Source: Planktosalinus sp963977065
GTDB lineage: Bacteria > Bacteroidota > Bacteroidia > Flavobacteriales > Flavobacteriaceae
NCBI GenBank assembly: GCA_963977065.1
Contig: CAXBNF010000008.1
Location: 1 to 64,000 of the forward strand
Length of the DNA: 64,000 nt
Direction of reading: 5' to 3'
The position numbers and the translations under genes were made by a program. Below the pieces are notes generated by a model, which was given only the letters and a program-made list of their open reading frames with translations, was not told the origin of the DNA and ran no database searches. Shown here piece after piece: positions 1 through 6,988 of this stretch (position 1 is the stretch's first letter; each line of letters begins with the position of its first letter).

Positions 1-824
1 CAGGAACCACGATAGAGAACGATGATCCAACAGTAGTTGAGTTATGTCAGGATGCACAGATTGCGATTGTTAAAGAAGGCGAGTTCACCGGTCAGGGCGA
101 CTGTACGGTAGTAGGCGATGAGATTGTTTACACCTTCACAGTAACCAATGAAGGGAACGTAACCTTAAGCAATGTTGACGTAACCGATCCGTTAGCCGGT
201 TTATCTGCTATCACTTTTGTAGGAGGCGATACCAACAACGACGGTAACCTGGATATTGATGAAGTATGGACGTATACTGCGACTTACGCAGTAACCCAGG
301 CCGACATCGATGCAGGCGAAGTCGTTAACCAGGCGACAGCTACGGCAGATGCTCCAAACGGAGACGAAGTAAGCGACTTGTCAGGAACCACGATAGAGAA
401 CGATGATCCAACAGTAGTTGAGTTATGTCAGGATGCTGATATTGCACTTGTAAAGAGTGGAGTATTTAATGGCGAGGGCGATTGCGCAGAAGTTGGTGAT
501 ACCATCACTTATACTTTTGAAGTAAGTAATCAAGGAAATGTTCCATTGAGTGACATTAATTTGAGTGACCCATTATTTGAAGCTCCTAACCCGCTGGTTG
601 ATATTGAATTTGTTGAAGGTGATACAAACAATAATGGATTACTTGATGTTGATGAAATTTGGACGTACACAGCTACTTATGTAATCACTCAAGATGATAT
701 TAATGCAGGAGAGGTTATTAATCAGGCGTTTGTTGAAGGTTTGGATCCTAATGGAATACCAGCAAGTGATGTTTCAGGAACTGCAATTGATAATGATGAG
801 CCAACAGTAGTTGAGTTATGTCAG
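1..824 (+). repeat. Intragenic tandem repeat modules of the adhesin
   Basis: A 55-base block at 1-55 is repeated without a mismatch at 382-436 (period 381 bases, 127 codons), and its core (27-50, 408-431) recurs at 801-824 after a longer, 393-base step. The module ending near 437 uses many GC-ending codons (GGC, ACC, GCG), while the next modules use AT-ending codons, although the encoded protein motifs stay alike. Confidence 0.85.
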
Positions 825-1547
825 CAGATGGCTATCGCTCTTGAAAAAGTAGGTGTTTGGGATGACAACAATGGAGATGGTTCAGCACAAGTAGGAGAGA
901 CCATCACTTATGCCTTTACAGTTTACAACACAGGAACAGTGACACTCTATAATATTACTATAGATGATCCACTTGTACCGGTACAAGGAGGTCCAATAGC
1001 AAGCTTAGCGCCGGGAGAGTCTGATAATACAACATTTACTGCAGTATATGTGATTACACAGGAAGATCTAGATACAGGTGAAGTGGTGAATCAAGCTACA
1101 GTATTTGCTGAAGATATCAATGGGAACACTATCGAGGATTTATCAGATGACCCGAATGATTTAACTGATATTGATATTAATGGAAATGGAAACCCTGATG
1201 ATCCGACTGTGGTAGTATTACCGCAAGTTGCACCAGCTTGTGAATATATTATTTACAACTATGTAACTCCAAACGGAGATGGTAATAATGATTACTTTAG
1301 AATTGACTGTATCGAAGATTTTCCAAATAACAATGTTCAAATATTTAACAGATGGGGGATTCTTGTCTTCGAAACTGACGGATATAGTAATGAAACCAAT
1401 GACTTTAGAGGAATATCTGATGGTAGAGTAACAGTGAAGCAGGATGATTTATTACCAACGGGAACATATTTTTATATCATCAGGTTCACTGGTGATGAGA
1501 ATCCAGGAAAGAGTAGTTATTCAGGATATTTATACTTAAACAGATAA
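1..1547 (+). CDS. Repetitive T9SS-secreted surface protein, 3' part (5' end outside window)
   Basis: The reading frame is open from base 3, so this is the 3' part of a longer gene; the first in-frame ATG (378) lies inside a repeat and is not a true start. The protein is made of Ig-like modules of about 127-131 residues with conserved DTITYTF, GNVPLS, DEIWTYTATY and GEVINQA blocks, resembling DUF11/DUF7507-type repeats of secreted adhesins. The last ~100 residues (VTPNGDGNNDYF, FNRWG, PTGTYFYIIRF) form the gliding motility-associated C-terminal domain (CHU_C family), the type B sorting signal of the type IX secretion system. The product should therefore be exported and attached to the cell surface. 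A PorP/SprF-like gene follows, which is the usual partner of type B substrates. The biological ligand cannot be read from the sequence. Confidence 0.88.
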   Translation, partial: GTTIENDDPTVVELCQDAQIAIVKEGEFTGQGDCTVVGDEIVYTFTVTNEGNVTLSNVDVTDPLAGLSAITFVGGDTNNDGNLDIDEVWTYTATYAVTQADIDAGEVVNQATATADAPNGDEVSDLSGTTIENDDPTVVELCQDADIALVKSGVFNGEGDCAEVGDTITYTFEVSNQGNVPLSDINLSDPLFEAPNPLVDIEFVEGDTNNNGLLDVDEIWTYTATYVITQDDINAGEVINQAFVEGLDPNGIPASDVSGTAIDNDEPTVVELCQQMAIALEKVGVWDDNNGDGSAQVGETITYAFTVYNTGTVTLYNITIDDPLVPVQGGPIASLAPGESDNTTFTAVYVITQEDLDTGEVVNQATVFAEDINGNTIEDLSDDPNDLTDIDINGNGNPDDPTVVVLPQVAPACEYIIYNYVTPNGDGNNDYFRIDCIEDFPNNNVQIFNRWGILVFETDGYSNETNDFRGISDGRVTVKQDDLLPTGTYFYIIRFTGDENPGKSSYSGYLYLNR

Positions 1548-1553
1548 AAATAA

Positions 1554-1583
1554 AACACTGCGGTGTTTAAACACCGCAGTGTT
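1554..1583. terminator. Perfect 30-base palindrome after the adhesin gene
   Basis: Bases 1554-1568 are the exact reverse complement of 1569-1583, giving a 15-bp stem flanked by A-rich sequence on the left and a short AT-rich stretch on the right. It starts seven bases after the stop codon of the adhesin, so it probably ends or attenuates transcription. The T-tract is poor, so partial read-through into the downstream genes is possible. Confidence 0.6.
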
Positions 1584-1604
1584 ATTCATTAAATATTAAA
1601 TACA

Positions 1605-2543
1605 ATGAAAAAAAGTTACATAGCAATAATCGTCTCAGTTTTATTTGGGAGTATATTTACAAGTTCTGCACAACAAGACCCGCAGTACACTCAGTATATG
1701 TACAACACTCAAGTTGTGAATCCAGCATATGCAGGTTCGCGAGAGTCCCTTAGCATAGGTGGATTATACAGGTCACAATGGGTTGGTCTTGATGGAGCCC
1801 CTAAAACTTTCACTTTATCTGGTCATTCACCATTAGGATTCAGTAATTTAGGTTTAGGTCTTTCATTAGTGAGAGATGAGATTGGACCATCAACTGAGAC
1901 TTGGGCAAACGTAGATATTTCTTATACCATACAGACTTCAGATAATGGAAAATTAGCATTTGGAATTAAGACAGGAGCCAGTTTTCTTAGTATTAATTAT
2001 AATGAGTTAACTATAGCAGATCCTAATGATATTCCTGAAAGCAATATTGATAATAATGTTAATTTTCAAATAGGAGCAGGAGCTTTTTATTATACCGATC
2101 GTTTTTATGTAGGTCTTTCAGTACCAAATTTTGTTGAATCAAGCCATTTTGATGAGGCAAGCATTGAAAACTCAAATCTAAGTGCCATTGGAAAAGAACG
2201 ATTGCATTATTTCTTGATTGCAGGTCATGTTTTCGATTTATCAGAGAATGTAAAGTTTAAACCGGCAGTAATGACAAAATTAGTAACAGGGTCTCCTTTA
2301 CAGGTTGATGGTTCCGCTAATTTTATGTTTTATGACAAGTTTGTTTTGGGCGGAGCCTATCGATGGAGTGCAGCCTGGAGTGCAATGGTAGGCTTTCAAA
2401 TGACAGATGAATTGTTCCTTGGCTTTGGCTATGACAGAGAGACCACAGATTTAACCAAATTTAATGATGGATCATTTGAGGTCTTCTTACGATTTGAACT
2501 ATTTAAGAAACCGGAACGCATTTTATCACCTAGATTCTTCTAA
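1605..2543 (+). CDS. PorP/SprF family type IX secretion membrane protein
   Basis: 312 residues, the normal size for the family, with a signal peptide (about 1-22, ending SSAQQ). The mature N-terminus shows the family hallmark DPQYTQYMYN, then NPAYAGSRE, RSQWVGLDGAPKT and a run of alternating beta-strand segments expected for an outer membrane barrel ending in FLRFELFKK. Members of this family assist export or surface attachment of type B T9SS substrates, and each is usually encoded next to its own adhesin, exactly as here. ATG at 1605 is preceded by an AT-rich leader without a Shine-Dalgarno motif. The next gene begins 18 bases downstream and is probably co-transcribed. Confidence 0.92.
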   Translation: MKKSYIAIIVSVLFGSIFTSSAQQDPQYTQYMYNTQVVNPAYAGSRESLSIGGLYRSQWVGLDGAPKTFTLSGHSPLGFSNLGLGLSLVRDEIGPSTETWANVDISYTIQTSDNGKLAFGIKTGASFLSINYNELTIADPNDIPESNIDNNVNFQIGAGAFYYTDRFYVGLSVPNFVESSHFDEASIENSNLSAIGKERLHYFLIAGHVFDLSENVKFKPAVMTKLVTGSPLQVDGSANFMFYDKFVLGGAYRWSAAWSAMVGFQMTDELFLGFGYDRETTDLTKFNDGSFEVFLRFELFKKPERILSPRFF

Positions 2544-2561
2544 CCCAGAAAACTGTAAAAG

Positions 2562-4502
2562 ATGAAAATAATATATAAAATTAGCTTGATATTTTTAGTG
2601 ATTTTTTTAAGCACTGAAATCAGCTATGGACAAAGAACACAATTAAAGAAGGCAGAAAAAGCTTATGATGAGTATGCTTATATAGATGCTCAAGAAATTT
2701 ATCTAAAAGTAATTTCAGATGGGTATCGTTCTGCACAGATTTTAAAAAGACTGGGAAATACTTATTATTTTAATGCAGATTACCCCAATGCAGCTACATG
2801 GTATCTGGAACTTATTAAAGATTTTCCAGATGAAACTGAACCCGAATACTATTTTAGAGCTTCACAAAGCTTAAAGAGTAAAGGTGATTATAAAAAGTCT
2901 GATGAATTAATGAATACTTTTGCTTCCTTAGGAGGAGATACCAGAGTGATTCAAAACTATAAAGACAATAAGGATTATTTAAGTGATATTCAAAGCAAGT
3001 CTGATCGTTATATTTTAGAATCGGTTGCAATCAACACCACCAATTCAGATTTTGGACCTTCTTTTTTTATGGATGATAAGATAATTTTCGCATCTGCAAT
3101 GGATACGGTTGTAAACGGTAAGCTAAGATTGCACGATTGGAACAACCAGCCGTTTTTGAATTTGTATATGGCAGACAGGAATGAAGATGGGAAACTTTCA
3201 AATACTACCAAACTAACAGGTGATATTAATACAGAGTTTCACGAGTCGTCAGCTGTATTCACCGAAGACGGAAATACTGTATATTTCACAAGAAATAATT
3301 ATGTTGAAGGCAAAAAAAGAAGAGATAGCGAGCGTAACATACGTTTAAAAATATTTAAGGCTACAAAACTTGGCGACAATTTTTGGTCGAATGTTCAGGA
3401 GCTTCCATTCAACAGTGATGACTATTCTGTTGCACACCCGGCATTGAGTCCAGATGGAAAGCGTTTGTATTTTTCTTCAGATATGCCCGGGACAATCGGG
3501 ATGTCAGATTTGTGGTATGTTGACATATTTGGAGATGACACTTATGGTACGCCTATAAATTTGGGGGCAACCATAAATACTGAAGCCAGAGAAAGCTTTC
3601 CTTTTATAAGCAAAGAGAATGTTCTTTATTTTTCTACTGATGGAAGAGCTGGTTTGGGAGGTTTGGATATTTATTACGCAGAACTTGATCAAGACGGAAT
3701 ACCTTCAGCAATTAATGCCTTAGGTCCACCAGTGAACAGTAATAAGGATGATTTTGGGTTTATTATAGATGAAGAGACCAATATGGGTTATTTATCTTCC
3801 AACAGGGATGGAGCCTCAGGAAGTGTGGGTGATGATATTTATTTGGTGATGCGCATTTGTGAGATTACAGTTTCAGGCTTAGTAACAGATATTGACACCG
3901 GTGAATTATTGCCAAACTCAATAGTTATTGTCTTTGATGAAGATAATAATGAGGTAGCCACTATGACCGTAGGTTCAAATGCTCGTTATAGTTTCAATCT
4001 AGAATGTGATAAACAATATACTGTTAGAGGAGCAAAAGAAGGCTATGAACCCACAGAGAAGGTTATTAACACTCCTAATGAGTCTTCAACAATAGATTTA
4101 CCACTTGAGTTGAAATCAAGCGATGAATGTCCTCCAAACGATTTGGGTTGCAGACTTGCATTACAGCCCATCTATTTTGATTTTGACAGATATAACATTC
4201 GTCCTGATGCAGCGATTGAACTTGCAAAAATACTTGCTGCGATGCGTGAGTACCCTGAGTTGATTATCCATATAGAATCACACACAGACAGTAGAGGAAG
4301 CGACACGTATAATGAGCTTCTTTCTGAGAGAAGGGCACAATCAACTCTTGAATGGCTAGTGAGCAATGGAATTAGCAGAGACAGATTGAGTGCCAAAGGG
4401 TATGGTGAATACAGATTGATTAATGAGTGTGCAGATGGAGTACAATGTACTGAAGAAGCACATCAACTCAACAGAAGGTCTATGTTTATTATACAGAATT
4501 AA
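2562..4502 (+). CDS. OmpA family protein with TPR, PD40 propeller and CRD domains (PorE-like)
   Basis: 646 residues with a signal peptide (1-23). Domains in order: TPR-like helices (about 27-150), a PD40/WD40-like beta-propeller (about 165-420; HPALSPDGKRLYFSSD and FPFISKENVLYFSTD type blades), a carboxypeptidase-regulatory-like fold (about 430-515) and a C-terminal OmpA peptidoglycan-binding domain (about 530-646; FDFDRYNIRPDA, LSERRAQSTLEWL, RLSAKGYGE). This four-part order is that of PorE, which anchors the T9SS to peptidoglycan, and of the OmpA proteins that travel with PorP/SprF genes. The protein is probably periplasmic or outer-membrane associated and serves secretion or anchoring of the upstream adhesin. 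Whether it is the core PorE or an accessory paralogue cannot be decided from one locus. Confidence 0.9.
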   Translation: MKIIYKISLIFLVIFLSTEISYGQRTQLKKAEKAYDEYAYIDAQEIYLKVISDGYRSAQILKRLGNTYYFNADYPNAATWYLELIKDFPDETEPEYYFRASQSLKSKGDYKKSDELMNTFASLGGDTRVIQNYKDNKDYLSDIQSKSDRYILESVAINTTNSDFGPSFFMDDKIIFASAMDTVVNGKLRLHDWNNQPFLNLYMADRNEDGKLSNTTKLTGDINTEFHESSAVFTEDGNTVYFTRNNYVEGKKRRDSERNIRLKIFKATKLGDNFWSNVQELPFNSDDYSVAHPALSPDGKRLYFSSDMPGTIGMSDLWYVDIFGDDTYGTPINLGATINTEARESFPFISKENVLYFSTDGRAGLGGLDIYYAELDQDGIPSAINALGPPVNSNKDDFGFIIDEETNMGYLSSNRDGASGSVGDDIYLVMRICEITVSGLVTDIDTGELLPNSIVIVFDEDNNEVATMTVGSNARYSFNLECDKQYTVRGAKEGYEPTEKVINTPNESSTIDLPLELKSSDECPPNDLGCRLALQPIYFDFDRYNIRPDAAIELAKILAAMREYPELIIHIESHTDSRGSDTYNELLSERRAQSTLEWLVSNGISRDRLSAKGYGEYRLINECADGVQCTEEAHQLNRRSMFIIQN

Positions 4503-4533
4503 GAGAATAGTTAAGTTTTAAGTTAGATTTTAT

Positions 4534-4578
4534 AAGCGCCTTAGACTGATAAAATTCAGTTAATGAGGCGCTTTTTTT
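4534..4578 (+). terminator. Rho-independent terminator after the T9SS genes
   Basis: An 8-bp stem AAGCGCCT (4534-4541) pairs with AGGCGCTT (4566-4573), with an inner ACTGA/TCAGT stem, and is followed by a run of T. It lies 31 bases after the OmpA-family stop and separates it from the idi operon. Confidence 0.88.
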
Positions 4579-4608
4579 GTTAAAACTTATTTCTATTTTG
4601 TACTTTTG
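4576..4608 (+). promoter_or_regulatory. Bacteroidota-type promoter of the idi operon
   Basis: TTTG at 4576-4579 (in the terminator T-tract) and TACTTTTG at 4601-4608 match the -33 TTTG / -7 TAnnTTTG consensus of this phylum with a 21-base spacer. Transcription would begin just upstream of the idi ATG at 4625, leaving a very short leader. Confidence 0.6.
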
Positions 4609-4624
4609 AGAAAAAGAATTTGCT

Positions 4625-5137
4625 ATGTCTGAGGAAATGGTCATCCTTGTTAATGAAAGAGATGAAAAAATAGGTTTGATGGCTAAACAAGAAGCTCATG
4701 AAAAAGCACAACTACACCGAGCCTTTTCAGTTTTTATATTTAATAATAATAAGGAGTTGATGCTTCAACAACGGGCATTAGATAAGTATCACTCACCCGG
4801 TTTATGGACAAACACCTGTTGTAGTCATCAACGGGATGGCGAAAGTAACATCGAAGCCGGTAAACGACGCTTGCAAGAAGAAATGGGTTTTGTTACAGAA
4901 CTTAAAGAAACCATTTCATTCATTTACAAAGCTCCTTTTGATAATGGATTAACAGAACATGAATTTGACCATATCCTAACCGGTCACTTTAGTGGGATGC
5001 CTAACCCAAACCCGGCTGAAGTTGCTAACTGGAAATGGATGTCGATTCCAGACATTAAGAAAGATATAGAGCTAAACCCTCAAAGCTATACCGCCTGGTT
5101 TAAAATTATTTTTGACAAATATCAAGAACACATATAA
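4625..5137 (+). CDS. idi: Isopentenyl-diphosphate delta-isomerase, type I
   Basis: A 170-residue Nudix-fold enzyme that interconverts isopentenyl and dimethylallyl diphosphate in the cytoplasm. Visible signatures are WTNTCCSH (Cys66 aligns with the catalytic cysteine of E. coli Idi), the Nudix-like RRLQEEMG segment, and EHEFDH near 111-116 supplying the metal-binding and catalytic glutamate. Length agrees with the family (about 175). It is the first gene of a run with spacings of only 2-8 bases (idi, PTPS, peroxiredoxin, manA, MBOAT fusion), so the five are probably one transcript from the promoter at 4576-4608. Confidence 0.95.
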   Translation: MSEEMVILVNERDEKIGLMAKQEAHEKAQLHRAFSVFIFNNNKELMLQQRALDKYHSPGLWTNTCCSHQRDGESNIEAGKRRLQEEMGFVTELKETISFIYKAPFDNGLTEHEFDHILTGHFSGMPNPNPAEVANWKWMSIPDIKKDIELNPQSYTAWFKIIFDKYQEHI

Positions 5138-5139
5138 TT

Positions 5140-5550
5140 ATGCCACTAACGGTTTATAGAAAAGCCCACTTCAACGCAGCACACCGCCTTTACAGAAAAG
5201 ATTGGAGTGAGGAAAAAAACAATGCTATTTTTGGAAAATGTAACAACGTAAACTATCACGGTCACAATTATGAACTTATTGTGGGCCTTAGCGGCGAAAT
5301 TGACCCCGAAACCGGCTATTTAATTGATTTAAAGATTCTAAAAGACCTCATTTTTCAAGAAGTAGAAAAACCTTTTGATCACAAAAACCTTAATCTCGAT
5401 GTGCCGGAATTTAAAGATCTAAATCCCACAGTCGAAAACATCGCAGTTGTTATTTGGAATAAACTTAGAGGAAAACTTGAAAATAAATACAAAATTACGG
5501 TCACTCTATATGAAACCCCCAGAAACTATGTAACTTATACAGGAGAATAA
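5140..5550 (+). CDS. 6-pyruvoyl-tetrahydropterin synthase family protein
   Basis: 136 residues. Zinc ligands are visible as His15 (FNAAHR) and His40/His42 (HGHNY), and the nucleophile as Cys34 in GKCNNVNYHGHNY; TVENIAVVIWNKL and a late YET glutamate complete the active site. The Cys-x5-HGHNY spacing and the NPTVEN-like segment resemble pyruvoyl-tetrahydropterin synthases more than typical QueD (6-carboxy-tetrahydropterin synthase), although bacterial members are often annotated QueD. No other queuosine gene is adjacent, so the substrate route (pterin cofactor or preQ0) stays open. It begins two bases after the idi stop. Confidence 0.85.
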   Translation: MPLTVYRKAHFNAAHRLYRKDWSEEKNNAIFGKCNNVNYHGHNYELIVGLSGEIDPETGYLIDLKILKDLIFQEVEKPFDHKNLNLDVPEFKDLNPTVENIAVVIWNKLRGKLENKYKITVTLYETPRNYVTYTGE

Positions 5551-5552
5551 CG

Positions 5553-6008
5553 ATGAGTATTACTATTGGAGATACTATACCCGATTTTAAATTGACAGAT
5601 CAAAATGGAAACGAATTTGATATCAAATCTGTAAAAGGAAAAAAGAAGCTTGTAATTTATTTCTATCCAAAAAATTTCACACCGGGTTGTACAAAAGAAG
5701 CCTGTAGTTTTCGCGATAGTTATGAAGATTTTGAAGCACTTGGAGCTACTGTAATAGGAATTAGTGCAGACTCTAAAAAATCGCATGAACGATTTTCAAA
5801 TAAATACAACTTACCATTTACCTTGCTTTCTGATGAAAACGGAAAAGTAAAAAGAAAATTTGGCGTTAAAAATGATCTTTTTGGCCTTCTCCCTGGAAGA
5901 GAAACCTATGTGGTGGGACAAAACGGTAACGTTTTGTACGTCTTTAATTCTATGAATGCTATCCGTCACATCAAAAAGGCTCTTGATGTATTAAAGGAAA
6001 CATATTAA
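5553..6008 (+). CDS. bcp: Thiol peroxidase / peroxiredoxin, Bcp (PrxQ) type
   Basis: A 151-residue AhpC/TSA-fold protein. FYPKNFTPGCTKEACSFRD places the peroxidatic Cys46 and a second cysteine five residues on (Cys51), the Cys-x4-Cys pair of atypical two-cysteine Bcp enzymes. It reduces hydroperoxides using thioredoxin in the cytoplasm. The length is standard. ATG at 5553 lies two bases after the PTPS stop and three bases separate it from manA, so it is a co-transcribed passenger of the idi operon. Confidence 0.92.
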   Translation: MSITIGDTIPDFKLTDQNGNEFDIKSVKGKKKLVIYFYPKNFTPGCTKEACSFRDSYEDFEALGATVIGISADSKKSHERFSNKYNLPFTLLSDENGKVKRKFGVKNDLFGLLPGRETYVVGQNGNVLYVFNSMNAIRHIKKALDVLKETY

Positions 6009-6011
6009 TTT

Positions 6012-6980
6012 ATGAATTTACCTCTTTATCCAATCAAGTTTCAACCCATTTTAAAAGAAAAGGTTTGGGGAGGAACCAAGTTAATGAAACTTCTCAACAA
6101 GAGTTCTTTAGCTTCTAATGTGGGAGAAAGTTGGGAAATTTCAGATGTTGAAAATGATATTTCAATTGTATCAAACGGGGTATTAAAAGGTCAATCTATT
6201 TCAAAGATTCTTCAGGATTTTAAAGAGGAATTGGTGGGGCAAAACGTCTTTCAACAGTTTGGTAATAAATTTCCGCTTTTGTTTAAGTTTATTGATGCCA
6301 AGGAAACCCTTTCAGTTCAATTACATCCAGATGATGCGCTTGCAAAAAAGCGCCATAATTCCTTTGGTAAAACTGAAATGTGGTACATCATTCAAGCAGA
6401 TACTAATAGTGAGTTAATTTTAGGGTTTAATCAAAAAATAGATAAAAATTCTTTTTTGAATGCTATTGATAACGATCAAATAGAAGCGATTCTTCACAAA
6501 GAAAAAATTAAGCAGGGTGATGCTTTTTATATTTCACCAGGGTTTGTTCACGCCATCGGAGCCGGAGTCTTACTTGCTGAAATTCAACAATCATCTGATG
6601 TTACATATCGCATTTATGACTGGAGCCGTACTGATTTTAATGGTGAAATGAGAGAACTCCATATAGATTTAGCCATTGATGCAATTGATTTGAACCTGTT
6701 TAATACTTTTAGATTGAATACTTTGAATGAGGAGTTGATTAATACAAAATATTTTTCAGTACATAAATTTAATACTGAAAATACAACTTTAAGAAATTTA
6801 AAAACTATTGATTCATTTGTGGTTTATATGTGTGTTTCGGGAAATACAGAAATAATTTGTGGAGACGTATCTGAAAACCTTGTAACAGGTGAAACAGTTT
6901 TAATTCCTGCTGCAGTTGAGGAGATATATTTTAAAAATGGTAATGCACAATTATTAGAAATTTATGTGCCAATTTATTAA
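6012..6980 (+). CDS. manA: Mannose-6-phosphate isomerase, class I
   Basis: A 322-residue cupin metalloenzyme converting fructose-6-phosphate and mannose-6-phosphate, the entry to GDP-mannose and mannose-derived sugars. KEKVWGGTKL begins the fold; zinc ligands are seen in SVQLHPDD (Gln/His), KTEMWYI (Glu) and GFVHAIG (His), followed by the conserved SSDVTYRIYDW. This is the short form (about 320 residues) common in Bacteroidota and Firmicutes. It may supply sugar nucleotides for the glycan genes that begin nearby; this is inferred from position only. Confidence 0.93.
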   Translation: MNLPLYPIKFQPILKEKVWGGTKLMKLLNKSSLASNVGESWEISDVENDISIVSNGVLKGQSISKILQDFKEELVGQNVFQQFGNKFPLLFKFIDAKETLSVQLHPDDALAKKRHNSFGKTEMWYIIQADTNSELILGFNQKIDKNSFLNAIDNDQIEAILHKEKIKQGDAFYISPGFVHAIGAGVLLAEIQQSSDVTYRIYDWSRTDFNGEMRELHIDLAIDAIDLNLFNTFRLNTLNEELINTKYFSVHKFNTENTTLRNLKTIDSFVVYMCVSGNTEIICGDVSENLVTGETVLIPAAVEEIYFKNGNAQLLEIYVPIY

Positions 6981-6988
6981 GAACAAAT

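Noticed and set aside
378..1547. Adhesin gene starting at ATG 378
   Set aside because: The frame is open from base 3 with the same repeat structure, so 378 is an internal Met in a repeat.
5535..5786. Minus-strand ORF opposite the peroxiredoxin
   Set aside because: It is a shadow of a well-supported gene and has no family features; other opposite-strand frames (e.g. 32891-33388, 23794-24126, 51164-51562) were dismissed for the same reason.
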